Positions 13,385-26,672 of a stretch of 64,000 nt of DNA are shown one piece after another. The first letter of the stretch is position 1, and each line of letters opens with the position of its first letter. Source of the DNA: Zonotrichia leucophrys gambelii (Eukaryota > Chordata > Aves > Passeriformes > Passerellidae); the NCBI RefSeq assembly GCF_028769735.1, contig NC_088170.1, forward strand, positions 53,043,585 to 53,107,584. Direction: 5' to 3'. The translations under genes were made by a program, and so were the position numbers. The notes under the pieces are model-generated. The model did no database searches. It worked only from the letters and a program-made list of their open reading frames with translations, and was not told where the DNA came from.

Positions 13385-16300
13385 CATCTTGGCTATCAGT
13401 TGTGAAGGTGTTTTTATGAACGGATTACAAGGGTAGGATGTGTATGTACAAGATGTTCACAGATTAATTTTATCAGTCATGGAGCAGTGTAGTGGGTAGA
13501 CAGCTGAGGCATTGCTAATTTTACATTGAAGCTCAAAGTTTATACTGGAGAACATTAATGGCCTGAGAAATTTTCACTGATAGCTTTCAAACATGCTCGA
13601 AGTTTATTTATCAACAGTGGTATTTGAACCAACAGTTCAGAAGAATAAGTGCTGCCCTTGCTGCTCGGATATGAAGTCTTGTGCTGGCTAAGCTGATTCT
13701 TTATCAGGAAGCAAGGGCATGCTGCTGTCTTCTAATCCTGCTGACACTTCAAAGCCAGCCTGGTGTGTCCTTCCTGAGAGCAGAGAAACAGGAGGAGTTT
13801 TGCTGTATCACTTCCATTTCCAAGGATGTATATTTGTGTTAACTGCCTTCTTCTATCTTCTCCTAAGAGGAAGAATAAGAGTTTATTCTACATATGGAGG
13901 AGGAACCTGCATAGCTCACTCCAAATCTTTTTTACTAAATAATAGTAAAAAAAAAAGTCAAAAGAAATGTGCTTTCATTTCATTACCTTTTTCTCCTTAC
14001 TTGTAGTGCAGCAGAAAGCTCAGAAGCAAAGAGAAATCCCAGTGCCTGTACCTACTGATTACACATCACGGTGAAGGTTTAGATACAGCAGTGCTCTGCT
14101 GCCCTGGCAGAGCTCTTGTGGATTCTGCAGCATGAAAAATAAGGCCACTGACACTCTTTCAATCTCTTTAAGGGCCTCTGTTCTAAAATTTTCCACAGGC
14201 TATTTTCCTGTTGCTATCTGGAAGAGGCCAGTCTTTTATCATACATATGTTGTCTTCTTCTTGGGAGAACCTTGGGAGCTGTAAAGTTTTAAAATAAGGG
14301 GTATTTAATCTATGCAGCTCAAGTAGGATTGGAGATGAAAGATCTAAGTGCAGTTTAAGCAACATGTCTTCTACACCTTGCATTTTAGGAGAGAAATGAT
14401 AATACAAGTTAGGCCTGAGGCCTCAAAACCTTTGGAAAACATTTTAAAATGTATTTTTTCTTTTGCAAAGTGAAAAAGCAATGAAGTAAATCTGCTGTTT
14501 TCTATTTCTGGAGATAGCTGACAGCAAGAATAGCTGGTGCATTCCCTTTCTGCAGTAGAATCTCCCCACAATACCTTATCCATGTCTTTGTTCCTCCTTT
14601 CCATTATAGTCCTGCTCCCCTTTTTCTCATAAGATTGTTGCCCTTCTTTATCCCTTTTCCTGTCAGGAAATTCAACATCCCCTTCTTCCACCTTTCCTGA
14701 TACAATAGCACCCGGTCAGTTTTTCCTCCCTCCACGTAATGTGTACCAGCTGAAACTCCCAGGAAGCCATGAATTTTGCCAGCTGTGATTAGATGGATAT
14801 ATTTTCTTATCAGAGGGTTTTCTTTTTGGGACATAGCTCAGGGCTGGTCAGTGTTTGGTGCCTCTCAGGGGCTGGGAGATAAATGCTTTGCTTTTGAGAT
14901 CATGTGTAGAAAACTTACGTAGGCCTGTGCTAGACTGAAGGGTAACTGACGTACAGAGACACACAGGGCTGAAAGGTGGATACCCATCCCTTTGTTGGGA
15001 AAAAAAAGGGGAACTAGTGAGGCAGAGGGAACTGAGCATGGATGGAGACTGAGTCTTTACTCAGAGAAGCTGGAACTGAGAAGATCCTACTGAGATGTTG
15101 GAAATGCAAATTTGGAGTAAGGTACAAGTTCTCAGGGCTGCACAGTGCCAAAGGGCAAATGTTAAGCTTTGTAATTTTTTTGATCCCTGTTCATCCTCAC
15201 ACACTTTTGGTTAAGGACAGCACTGCAGAACATTTGCCACTGATAGTGTTTTGCAAACAGCTAAGTAAATTTGATAAATTGGCAAACAGCTTACAACAAA
15301 GCAACCATGATGATTACCAAACATGCTTTTCTACTGACTGCATCCCATATTAGCAATAGGATATCCAGAACATATTACTGTAATCTCTTTGAAATGTAAT
15401 GTTTTGAAAGTTTTAATGATGTTTTAGCATGTAGATGTTTTAATGTGTACCAGGATTGAAGCCTGATACTGAGATAGCATTGACGTCCTTTAAAGAAGAT
15501 AAAATTTTATTACTAACATTCCTGAATATCTCTAGGATTTTTTTTGAGAGTGAATGGGTATTTTTCAATTTGACACCAGAATCCTCTCACTTTTCAATGT
15601 ATAAATATTAATTCAAACAAAAGTAGTACTGAGTACACACTTTAGAAGTTGCAGTAGTCCAAGCAAAAGATATTGTGCTCTTACACACACAAAGTAAGGA
15701 CCTTGCTTTTTGTTGCCTGTCAAATGTAAGGACATTGCAAGTTTTAAATAGTGGGTCTGCTCCAGCTGTAGGAACATTTCTCTTCATCTGTTGCTGCCTT
15801 TGCCACACTCACATCAGAGATTCTTGGCAAATATATTTCTATTAAAAATTTGCAGACAGCTAACTCTCCTCTAGATTGTTCCTGTTCCTCAGATATGCTG
15901 ACTTTTCTGGGCCCTCTGCAAAAGACATCACTGGGGATTTTGAGGTAGACTCAGAGTATTCTTCCTTCCAATAAAAGAGAGCATACGTCCAGCTGTGTGT
16001 CTGGCTTCTTGAGCTTCAGGCTGATTCTTTAACTTAATTTTAATGTGTGATTAAGTTTCCTTATTGGGGTTAGAGACTTTCAGAGTTCATATTTCAGTCC
16101 AGATAAACACAATTATTGAAATAGAAAACATTTTAAAAATAATGTTTGTTTTGTTTTTTGCTTTGGTTTATTTTCAAGAGGAGCAGAAATCTAATTACCT
16201 TACCCTCTGCTCCTTTTCTTGCACAATGGAACAGTTGGAATGGTAATTCTTTTTGTCCAAAAAAAGAGCTGACCTGTCACTTACTGTGCATTAAGGATTG

Positions 16301-16819
16301 CTTAGGACCTCTGCTCCAGTCATGTTCGAATAATGTAATGCTCATTCTTGTTATAAACCTAAAGTTATTGGAAGGCTATTTTGCCAACCACTGGACACTG
16401 CAATGATCTCCATGGGCCTGATTATGAGATCCTAAACTTGTGCCAGTCAGAAACAAACCTTACTCAGCATTTTTGCAATGCATTCAAGGAATACTGAAAG
16501 GGCTTTAATAGAAAAACTTACTTTCTTTTGTTAGATTGAAGAAAAGAGAGAATTCTTTTTAGACAGTGCCGTTCAGACAAGGACTGAGTGATTTCCAGCA
16601 ATTTCCTCTATATGTAAACTTATGAATATTTTCAGCCTAAAATGTGCTCTACAAAACTATATACATTTACACAAAATAACCTGGTACTTGAACTCTGTAA
16701 AACTGCTATTTTTAAAAAGAGGTATCATTTGTGAGGAAGATGGAATTGGCAGTTTACCCACAGAAGAGCCTACTCTGTGTCTGTCAGGCAGGTGAAATCT
16801 GATATATTGCTATGACTTA
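13385..16819. other. unique sequence with scattered short open frames
   Basis: Open frames of 60-106 codons occur at 13719-14006 (+) and 14183-15039 (-), several overlapping in different frames. None is recognised and none has matching splice signals. A 14-bp palindrome, acattttaaaatgt, lies near 14440. Confidence 0.5.
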
Positions 16820-16850
16820 ATATATTTTATTTTTAATTTTATTTTTATTT
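16820..16850 (+). repeat. (TTTTA)n-like low-complexity tract
   Basis: A short T/A-rich tract with an imperfect 5-6 bp period. Confidence 0.6.
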
Positions 16851-19160
16851 CCCATAATCTGAGGGGGCAGCTTAAAAAAATCAAGATGGAGGCTTTCCTA
16901 GTTTTTTTCTTGAATTTATTTGCATCATCTGAATGAGTATCTTGCTTAAATACAAGCTTATTTGTCCAATATAATTATTAAAATCCTGTTTATGGGTAAA
17001 AAGATAGTACACAGATATACAAAGGGAGATTTATTGTAATGAAAAGTGAAATCTAAGCAGTCTAATTAAAGAATAATTGCTAATCAAATTATTAGCCAAA
17101 GTTATTTGTATTTTTTGCAAAAAAAAAAATACAAGGGGAAAAAAAAATTGGAATTGTCATGCATATCAGTTTCTATCCCTCATCATGGAGTTATGCCCCA
17201 TATTCACCTGCTGCTTTGGTCACTAAATAAAAAGTGCTGTTCATGTTAGCAGTTTCCCCTTTCTCACTGTAGGACCCACCTGGAGTAATTTTAAATGCTT
17301 GCTGGTGGGCTTTCACACATTTGATCTTTCCTCGCTGGTGTGCAGCTACATGCCACACCTGAATTTACTATGAATGGCATGATGGAGCCATTTGTATTTG
17401 TTGGATACAATGTGTTCATTCTCTTTTTTAATTCCAAAAATAGGTTTGTCCAGCTCCAGGTTTATGTTTCTGTTAATTCATCACTGGCAAATTGGTTCTA
17501 GTCATGAGGTTCCCAGTGCCAAACCACGTCCCACTTCTTATCACCTTAATTCCATTTTGCTAGATAATTTGCCAGGTAAATGTCTCACCAGCCTAAAGCA
17601 ATGTTTTTAAATCAAGTAAGCTTGAAAAAAATGTTGAGTTGAAATTCTTATAATTAGTTGCCATTTTTAACCTAATTTTTAATAACTGCCAGAACAGCTG
17701 GCTTTGTTTGAAGTCAAATCTCTTTGAGCTGGCTTTTACTGCTCAGCAACACCAACAATTTTTATAGGATTTTTACTATGCAAGGAAATATGAAAAAGAA
17801 ACAACAACCAAACCTTTTGTTTTGACAATTTTTTCCCTATTCTTTTGTCTGTTGCATGAACGAAATGCAGTTTCAGAGCAAGAAGCAATTTGGGCTTCTC
17901 TCTGGGGGACAGTTTGCTGAAATTATTTTGGCCTGAATTCTTTCTTTTCTAGAATATACTCATTTATCTGGGCTTAGATGTCTGCAGAGACACCTATTCC
18001 TTTTGTTTGCCTCCTCTTTTCTGCAACCATTATGACATGGCTTGGTTTTGAGAACTGTGCCAATTACAAAAAATAATTCAAAAGCCACCTTAATAACAGT
18101 AAAACATCTGTTTAACTGTTATTTACAACTGATTGCTTTTGGTTGGTAACTTCTTAGAAGAAAATATAAAATGGGGTTTACCAATAACTAGGTAGGATCT
18201 TTATTTTTCAAAAAAGCAAGGAGTCAAATAGCAGGAAAGAGATAAACAGGAAAGATAGGAAGGGAGGAGCTCTTGTTTATCTTCATGTGTAGAGGTGATG
18301 TTTAGTTTCCCTTTAGTTTTATCAGTATGCCTTTTGACTTTAGAGAAAGTCATATGGTTTGTGTGCTAAAATCACAAGTGTCATTTTAAACTGGAATATA
18401 TTTCCATGCCATTCAAAGTCCGAAGCTATTCTGATAAGTTTAACTTGTTCTTTATAGAAAAACTATGGCAATTTTGTTAATTATGAAAAGAGTCTGATGA
18501 TTGGCCCAGACACACTTATTAGAAAAGTGTTTTCATTTGCTATCAAAGCTCTCATCTCCTCAGCCTGAGAAAATCTAAAATCTCAACTCTGTTTTCAGCT
18601 CATATAACCTGTATAGATAATTTATCTCAAAAATTTGTAATTTAATACCATAGCTGTAAGTAAAAAATGGCTCTGTGTTTTGCTACCAGAAATCCGGGTA
18701 CAACAGAGCAGCCCAGAGGACCACGTCTGCTGTAGGCCTTGGATTTTGATGCATTTTTATGATGCTCTGATGGTGTGTGTTACAGAAGGACAGGCAACAA
18801 TTGGAATGGAGGAAAAAAGCTATTGCTTCAGTTTTTTTCTAGTCTATTGAAAATTTGAAAAGAACTTTCTCTTAAGACAGGTAGACCTCACTCCAGAGGA
18901 AAAGTTTGAAAGAAATGCTATCAGACAGTTCTATTGAATGAGGCATTTTGTTTCAATTCTGCAGGAATGATGAAGTGGCAGGAGAATTCTGTTCTATCTC
19001 ACACCAGAAATGTACTTTCAGACTTGCACCTATATTCCTTGCTAGGCAAAATTTTCACCAAATATAAGAAAAAAATTTTTTGTCCATGATAGCAGTTAGG
19101 AAGATTAAAACCCCGTAGTAATGACAGCCTGGTTAATGGCCATTGCTCAGTGGAGGAGGT
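16851..19160. other. AT-rich unique sequence
   Basis: No gene, RNA or repeat recognised. Confidence 0.6.
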
Positions 19161-19188
19161 ATCAAATCAAATCAATCAAATCAAATCA
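19161..19188 (+). repeat. (ATCAA)n microsatellite
   Basis: Five- and four-base units alternate (atcaa, atcaa, atca, atcaa, atcaa), a short imperfect pentanucleotide repeat. Confidence 0.8.
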
Positions 19189-22100
19189 TGGGGGGTGCTG
19201 CTGAGTGAAACAACATTAATGTGATACTTGGAATTACCCTTCTACATTTCATCTAGACTTAGAGCCCACTGCAGTAAACCTTTTACAGTAACTTTTATGC
19301 TCTTTGAAAAGGGCCTCTATGCTTCTTATTTTAGTATAAACTCTAGCTTGGGTATTTTAAAGGACTCTTCAATTGTGTAAAGGGGAATAATTTAGAAAAT
19401 GTCTTTTTTTGCTGTGGTCCTATTTACTCTCTACGTTTCGACTGTGACACACAAGAATAAAACACTCACCATAATCTTCTGTATAATAAAATTTTGTAAT
19501 AAATAAATTAATCTTATTAGAGTAATAAACTGAAAGAAAGTATTTATTTTATAATGATTTTACAGCACTGATTTTATATATTGGATTAGATGCTATAACT
19601 CCTCAGCAAAGATTTCTTAACTCCTGATAAAGAGTCATGTGGAAAAGCATTCATGTATTTAATGATAAACAAATCTATTCAGGAGGACTGAATGTTTATA
19701 GCTAATTTATCAGTGACCTGCAACATAGTGTGAAGATTAGTTATTAGTGATGTGCAATGTGCAATGCACAGGAAACAAGCACAACTATTTTTAGATTCCT
19801 ATTAATTTGCTGTGATTATAAACGTGTGCCTCTTCAGCAGCTACTGAAGACATATTTTATAGTGTGACTGAGCATTGTTTTTACACTCTGTACTCTCTGT
19901 TTTTAATTATAGTACCCTCATGTGAGTGTATCTGGAATTAGAGCACTGTAGCTGTAGGCCAGCAATAGCTTAATTGTTCAAGATCCTACATAAAGTAATT
20001 GTTGCTTGTGATGAGCTTTCTTTAGCAAAGATTGCATTTTCAGATTGAAGGAAGCAGGAAGTAAATGAGAGGATGCTAAAAATAATTATAATACAGAGTC
20101 AGAAGTTTTCTAAATTAAGTTGCTGAAGGCTATTTAAAATCACTCATATGTTTTCCGTTTAACACTGCCCTTCTCGTAACATCCATTTGACTAAATCAAT
20201 GCTGCATATATCTTATGGTGCCTTAAGATTTTCAATATCCAGGACAGACATTTCAGACTACTGATTTTGGTCCTGAAAATGAACATATATGTAATTATTT
20301 GGAATTACCTAACACATTTAGTTCTTAAAATTCCTGAAATCAGGAAAGCAATCAGTTATCATAAAAACTTAAAATTTAACAGAAATATCTAAAAGCCTTT
20401 TCAAAATATTTAATTGCTAAACAGCTTGATATCTGCATTTTGCCTGTCCTGATAGAAGAATTAATATTTCCAAAACAATTTTTAAGGCAGGCATCATTTT
20501 ACACCTACTGAACATTTTGACACTTCAGGCAACACCTGGCATTACAAGATATTTATAAAGCATATATTATAAGGTTTTCCTATGAAAAGGAGGTTAAAAC
20601 TTCACTGCATAAATAGCAATAACTATTTATATTGTTTGGAAGTAATAAAAGATATGATTCATCATATACTGAACATGTAAATGAGGTTTTCTCTTGGTAA
20701 TTGTGACTGAGAAAGGTGTCAAGGGCATTTTTGTAAACAACATTACTGAATGCCAGGTTTTTGAAGGTCTCTTAATCTTTTCAGTTAAAGAATATCACTT
20801 CTAATAAGTTTGATTATTTGCTGTGAGCCTGTTCTCTTCATTGTCTGAAAAGTTGATTGATTAAAATGACTAATTTTTGTAGCCTTGTGATCAGCATACC
20901 TGGCTGTGGATGCAGGTGTAAAAGCATGTAGCAGAAGATACACTTGTATTTCTGGTCTTACCTAAAAGTAGCATGAACTCCTTTCCCTCTTTGCTGAAAG
21001 CTGTGCATGAGTTAGAGGGAATGCAACACATGCACTAACTAAATTCCACTAAAGAACTATGCAATCATTTGGAGAATGCAATTATTAAATACTGTTTACA
21101 CAGAAATGTTTTGGAAGACCAAGGCAGTGGCTGTTTTGGGTTAGAGGAAGTTTGCTGACTACAAATCTGATATTGGTTTTCCACTTGAGTGCTCAGGTTC
21201 TTCTGCACAAAGTCCAAACAGAGCAAGAGAGGAACCCCCAGCCATTGGAGCTGCAGAGTAAATTGGCAAGCCAAACCAGAAAAATGGGAAGAAAAACCAT
21301 AAGAGTGTTAGTTTGAAGATATTGCATAAACTTCTTATTTTTTGTATGAAAATTAAGAAATTAATATCTTTTTTACTATTTGGAAAAGGGAAAGAACTGA
21401 TTTTCACCTAATTTGTTATTCTATCAAATATAAAAGAGAGCAAAAGGAGGGGAAACGCACAGACAAAGAAGGCACTCATTGCAAAAATCTAACATTCATC
21501 TCACATAAATCTCTTGCTGAAACTCCTTATGCAACCATTTATGTGAGCACTCTCAACTAAAGTAAAATTCAGCATCAGTGGCCTCACTGCTTTTCCCACC
21601 ATGATCTATTAATCTTTCTTCTCTGAAGTGCTTTACTGCTTTATCTAAGGGAATGAATTTGTCACTGACACTTCCTCAGATGGCTGCCAGTTCCTTTTTC
21701 ACACAGACCATTTTGATAGCAGCTGTCTTTTGAGTGAATGCTGTGTCCAGCTAGCTGAAATGTCACCCATTGCTTCCTTCTCTACCCTGCATTCTGCTTC
21801 TCACAATTCTGAGTTCGTTTCCTAGGTTTTCATTCTTTCAGCTATATTTATCACAAAGTTTTCTCTCCTATCACAACTTTCTGCAAGGTCAGGTTGGCCC
21901 ATTCAACTAAATATCAGGATTTCATTTTTTTTTTCCATTTTCCTTTATTCTTCTTGGTTCTTGCTATCCAAATCTATTGTAATGTGCAATAAAATAAATT
22001 AATTTTCCCATGATCAAGTCTGTTTTGCCTTTGATGCTGACCTACAAGTCTTCATCTTGATCCATGGGCCTTTTTACATTTTTTCTTCCCCTATTTTTTT

Positions 22101-22506
22101 GAAGATGGGAAACAAGAAAGTGGCTGTGGGAGTGTCTGGCTGCAAGTCAAGGTTATCCATCACATATGCATAAGCCCTGTAATCTTCCAGATACGTCTAT
22201 TGCCTTTCAACTTGGTTGAAAATGAAGCACAAGTGCTGTTGAAATGGAAGCATGGCTGGATTCAATTTCTCAGCACTTTATAGGTGGAAAGATTGTTGAT
22301 TGAGTTCCAAGTCCGACACTGAGTCTTCTCTTCCTTAGTCATGTCATTTGCCTTCAACAAAATTGCCAGTTTTCAGGGCTCACACTGTGCTTCATGAAGC
22401 TTCATTATATGCTACTTGCAATACTTTACTATGTAAGAATGAAAATCCATCACAAAATTCCCCTGAAATTTGTTTGGCTTGTAATATACAACACACCACC
22501 ACTGCT
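19189..22506. other. AT-rich unique sequence
   Basis: About 19490-20220 is dense in TAAT/ATTA homeodomain-type cores and free of recognisable repeats, a texture often seen in conserved non-coding DNA. That is an impression, not evidence of conservation. No coding region is supported. Confidence 0.45.
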
Positions 22507-22576
22507 GTAAACATGGATTTACTAACACAGCTGAATATGTTTACTAGTAAACATGATTTACTAACACAGCTGAATA
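22507..22576 (+). repeat. 40-bp tandem duplication
   Basis: Two copies of a 30-31 base unit (gtaaacatg...atttactaacacagctgaata) start at 22507 and 22547. They differ by a one-base indel, with the spacer included in the 40-bp period. The near identity implies a recent local duplication. A T15 run follows at 22602-22616. Confidence 0.85.
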
Positions 22577-22716
22577 AAACACTACTCTTAAATTCTAAGG
22601 ATTTTTTTTTTTTTTTCTAAATAAGGAAAATGTTAAAATTGTCCTAGAGATGCATGAGCTACAGAAATTTTCCTGTGCTTTTCTTCCTATTGATTTGGAT
22701 TTCTGACCAAATGCAG

Positions 22717-22799
22717 TAAAGGCACTGGAAGAGCTTCTGTCAGCTGAAGAAACTGAAGATGAAGACCTTATGGGGGATTTGGATTTCATAAGCGTATGA
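22717..22799 (+). other. candidate terminal coding exon or exon relic
   Basis: A pyrimidine-rich stretch (cctgtgcttttcttcctatt) and an AG at 22716 precede an open frame running to a TGA stop at 22797-22799. Counting from the acceptor, the frame (phase 2) reads a short acidic tail: K-A-L-E-E-L-L, then S-A-E-E-T-E-D-E-D, then L-M-G-D-L-D-F-I-S-V. Such a leucine-helix plus Glu/Asp cluster is protein-like, but I do not recognise the protein. In the same frame an upstream TGA lies just before the acceptor, so splicing would be required. The complementary strand is also open (Ser-rich), which follows automatically from the codon pattern. No upstream partner exon was identified. Confidence 0.2.
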
Positions 22800-24768
22800 A
22801 CGCTTGAGTGGGCATTATTAATTATGGATTAAAGTGACTTGAAATTAGTTTCAGTGTAAAGTCTTTTGCCAGCTAGAACCTCATGATCTTGGAAAATGTG
22901 AGTGCTTATTCTTTTCAGATGATGGGAAAGGCCAGAAAAGTTTAGGTGCCAAACATGCAGGTTGCATATGACAAGCCCCTTATGCTAAATGTTATTTTAA
23001 AACCTGCAACGTTTATCACACTGCTTGAAAAGAATATTTTTGTTGCTCTCCTCTGAGGAGTAGCTCTCCACATTATACAGCTGCAAGGTCTTATGATTAA
23101 CTTTAAGCATTATAAACTTGCAGCAGGACTAGCATTTATGTAGCTAAATTTAGCTATCGTGCTGCTGTGGGTTGCTGATAAGCTAAAATTACATCCTTTT
23201 GATTTATCTGCCATTTAAAAAATATTTTAGAGGATTATTAAGTTCATAATCAGAATTATCACTGTCTCTCCACACTGAATTTAGGTCCTGTGGCTGACAT
23301 GTGATTTCATACTTGTCTATCTTTGTTTTTACAGACATATGCTTCATAAATTTAACTCAATGAATTACTGTAAAAAAGTGTGACAAAAAGCATTCTATTT
23401 TTTGAAATTGTAAAAGGTTCTTCAGCATATTTTGTCAGAATAATGGAAAAATATGACAGAATATTACTAATTGTCCAGCAATCCCCACCATATGGAAAAT
23501 GGTAGCAATAGTTCCTATGATATTTTCTGGATGGCTGCTTATCTTATAAATTAATAATGTCTTTGATAAATACGTGCAAAGAGTTTTCTTGGGCAGAGAC
23601 TTTCTGGAGCATGAAACCTGTTTTTCATCTAAACAACTTGCCAATGACGGGCTCATCTTCTTTTCCTACTCTCCCATTCCTACCTATCCCTTTTAGACAT
23701 TTTCATAAATGTAACTCCCTAAGAAATCTCTAGTAAATCGTATGCCTTTCCATTATTTACTGAGCTAAAAGGAGTCAGCAGCAGATGTCTAGAGGTCAGC
23801 TGTTTGGTGTTTCTTTTGTGAGCTGTTTGTTTGCCAGGGTGGTAGCAGACCATGCTGCAGGGACGAGCAATGAACCTGTGAACTCCTTATGATTACTGGG
23901 CAGATGCTACAGTCTGCTATAGAATCTCTGGGATACTGCAGCATTGTCCATGTCCTCTTTTCATCTCAGTGAACAGCCCCAGTTTGTGGAACTTTTGAAG
24001 TGGAAACACTTAGGAAGAAGGTGACAAATTTTTGTCTTCCTGCCACATAGTGTGCTTAAGGTGAGATGACAAAATGAGGCTACAGCCACTCTTGCCTGAA
24101 TTTCCACCTCTTCAGACTAGAATTAAGGCATGCTAATATTCTCACATAGCAAAAGATGAAAAGATTGTGTAAGATTTGCAAACCTTAAAGGAGAAGAGTA
24201 AGGCCTGTTTACATGGGAGATTCCCAGGCTAGATTTCACAGCAGACACGATTTACTCACAGCGGCTGTGTGCTGCCTTTCAACCTAGTGCCATAGAATCT
24301 GTATTGACTCTTTTGAGGTGCAAGAATGGAAAATATCCATGCTTAAGATATTTCTAAAAGCATCTGAGATTCTACTTAGCTTTGATTTGCAAGACTGTAA
24401 AATGACTTTTCAGTTTTAGAGATTCTGAACAGGTCTAAATTAAGAGGATGATTTATTTAACACATTTATACTAGCAATAGTTCTTGGTTATAAGCAGACA
24501 GTAGATTAAGTTACCACTAATAAAAGTTCTAGGCTGAAAAAGGACAAGTAAATTACTTCTGGTAAAGAAATAAATTCAGATTTAGCATTTTTTATCTCTG
24601 GAAAATAAAGCAGATTAATACTTGTCATAGCTAATGTGGAATTTCTCAAGATATTCCAAATCATAAAACAGCCTAGCACAAGAGTCCCCTGACAATACTC
24701 TGCTACCAAGTCCTGCCTTGAATGTGGGGATAGATTTCACTGGAAAACAATTCTCTTTTGTATTTTAG
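22800..24768. other. AT-rich unique sequence
   Basis: No gene or recognised repeat was found here. Confidence 0.6.
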
Positions 24769-24780
24769 AAACATATTTAG
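24769..24780 (+). other. candidate 12-nt micro-exon
   Basis: A strong acceptor (tctcttttgtattttag) ends at 24768 and a full-consensus donor (TTTAG|gtaagt) starts at 24781, enclosing 12 nt. One frame contains TAG. This is most likely a chance pairing or a recursive-splicing-like decoy. Confidence 0.1.
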
Positions 24781-26289
24781 GTAAGTAAATAAGTTTTTGG
24801 GTCTCATCTTCACTAAATAGAATCATGTTGATGCTTTGAATATATCTGAGGTCTGCCTATGAATCTGAACAAAGAACTCCCTTGACATGAAAAACAACTG
24901 AAGGCTCAGAGGAAAGAATTTACCTGGGCTTAAATATCAAAGACATTTTCTTGAAAATTAGTCTTCTGTGTTCTTTTGTGGTTTGGTTTAGTTTGGTATT
25001 TAGCGGCTTTTTATAGTGCCAAATTTTGCTATTCAAATCATTGCAAGGCAGATTAAAAAAAAAATTATATACTGCTGAACTTCATAGAGTAGGTGGGATA
25101 AAAATAAAATTAAGGTTAGGAATTGTCATGTATGTTTTAAGACTGAAACAAAAATTTACAGAAATAAGGAGTTTTCTTCCTAATCGGTGAATTTATGCCA
25201 TAAGTTTTTTTAGCACAGACTTTAAAAGTAGCAGAACCATACGTTTTCAATCCTAATTTGAGTATCTTTGATAGAATTTGTAATAAATGCAGTTATCTTG
25301 AACAATATTCTTGTCTTAGAAAAATCTTATTTGAAAGCCAGTTGAAGATATGATAATGACCAGTAAATATTACCTGGACACTGTAAAGAGTTTAAAGTAC
25401 CAGAATGATCTTTTCTCATTGTCTGTGCTTGGTTTGTGTTAAGTGGAATGTGTATGTGGCCTGTTACAGGGAGAAAAATATATTTTTAATATATGCTGAA
25501 TACCTGCTGTTAGCTGCTGCTGCTTTTTATCTCCAAGCTGTCTTTCTCTATCCTTAACTCAGCTGACTGGAGAAAGGTAAGCTCTGAATATTTTATAGCC
25601 ACATCTTTTAAGAAAACATAAGTAGGCTCCAAAAATTATTTGGCTACAATTTCTGTCAAGGTATCTACGTCTTTCAGTTATTTTGGTCATCTACCTTATT
25701 TTTGTCACACTGGAAATTAGGAAAAATCTATCTTAGTATGTAGGCAACTTCTTTATTTTTTTTTTGTAAAGTCTTCATAAATAAGAGTCCTTTTCCCTCT
25801 CATATGGTATAAGGGAGCAGACCCTAATTAGGTGAGGTGAAAGATGTTTGCCTTGATCTATAAAGGCACTCAGAGCCACAGCCAAGAGGCAGTGGTCATC
25901 AGTGTGAGAAATATGTATAAAACATCAATTAATATTGGATCAAAATATAGCAGAAGTATGCTAGCTCTGATTTGACTTCACATATCAGAAACTTAAAACC
26001 ATTTGGATTTGAAACAAGATCTTCAATCTTTCTGCACTTATTCACTAAAAAGCTTAAGAAGCACCAAGCCAACAGTGCTGTGGTTGGTGGTTAGCCTGAG
26101 GCCCGGCCCACCTGCCACTCCTGATGCCTTGGTGATTATGTCCTTTCCAGAAAGTTTCCAAAAAGGATCTTTGATTGTCCTTATGGATTTCTGTTCTTTC
26201 AGAAGAGAGAACTGGATGATGTGATGTACATTTAATGTATATTCTATACTAGCAAGTTCAATAAATCCAGGTATATTCCTGAATAAAGG
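24781..26289. other. AT-rich unique sequence
   Basis: No coding region is supported. A second acceptor-donor pair encloses 14 nt at 25563-25576 (acceptor tctttctctatccttaactcag, donor GAAAG|gtaagc). Confidence 0.5.
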
Positions 26290-26672
26290 AAATGTCCTGC
26301 ACCCGTGGTAGTATTTGTATCAACCACTGAAATGGACAGGCTACTGATGAGCTGCTGTCATTATAGCGCAAGAGCTCTACTATCAGTACATTGCAAAGGT
26401 TCCATATTGCTAGAGTTTTGTACCTTCTTGGTCTTTCTTGTAGGCAGCTCCTCTAGGCACTGATTCTTCCTTGCCCTCACAGCAGCCAACCAACTCTAAT
26501 CCCCTCAACCAACTAACCCACTCTTTTATAACACTCTTCTTATTGGCTACAGCTGTGGCCTGTTAAACTCAGGCCTGCTCCTAACCTTTGGTAATTGGCT
26601 CAGCTGCAACTCTTTAGGGGGTAAGATTACTTTCTATACTACCTTTATTTACTTATATTCTATCCCCCTACA
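26290..26672 (-). mobile_element. LTR-like element, probable solo LTR of an avian endogenous retrovirus
   Basis: Read on the minus strand the block starts with TGTAGGGGGATAG (right edge 26672, plus-strand 'cccccctaca' type end). It then has a CCAAT-type box (agccaataag) and, about 15 bp later, a TATA box (ttataaaag), in the order and spacing of a U3 promoter. The composition is unlike that of the flanks. The left boundary is uncertain: tgtcctgcac at 26293 is one possible end. No target-site duplication was found, so the element may be truncated or mis-bounded. No LTR partner is visible in the window. The family name is not assigned. Confidence 0.5.
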
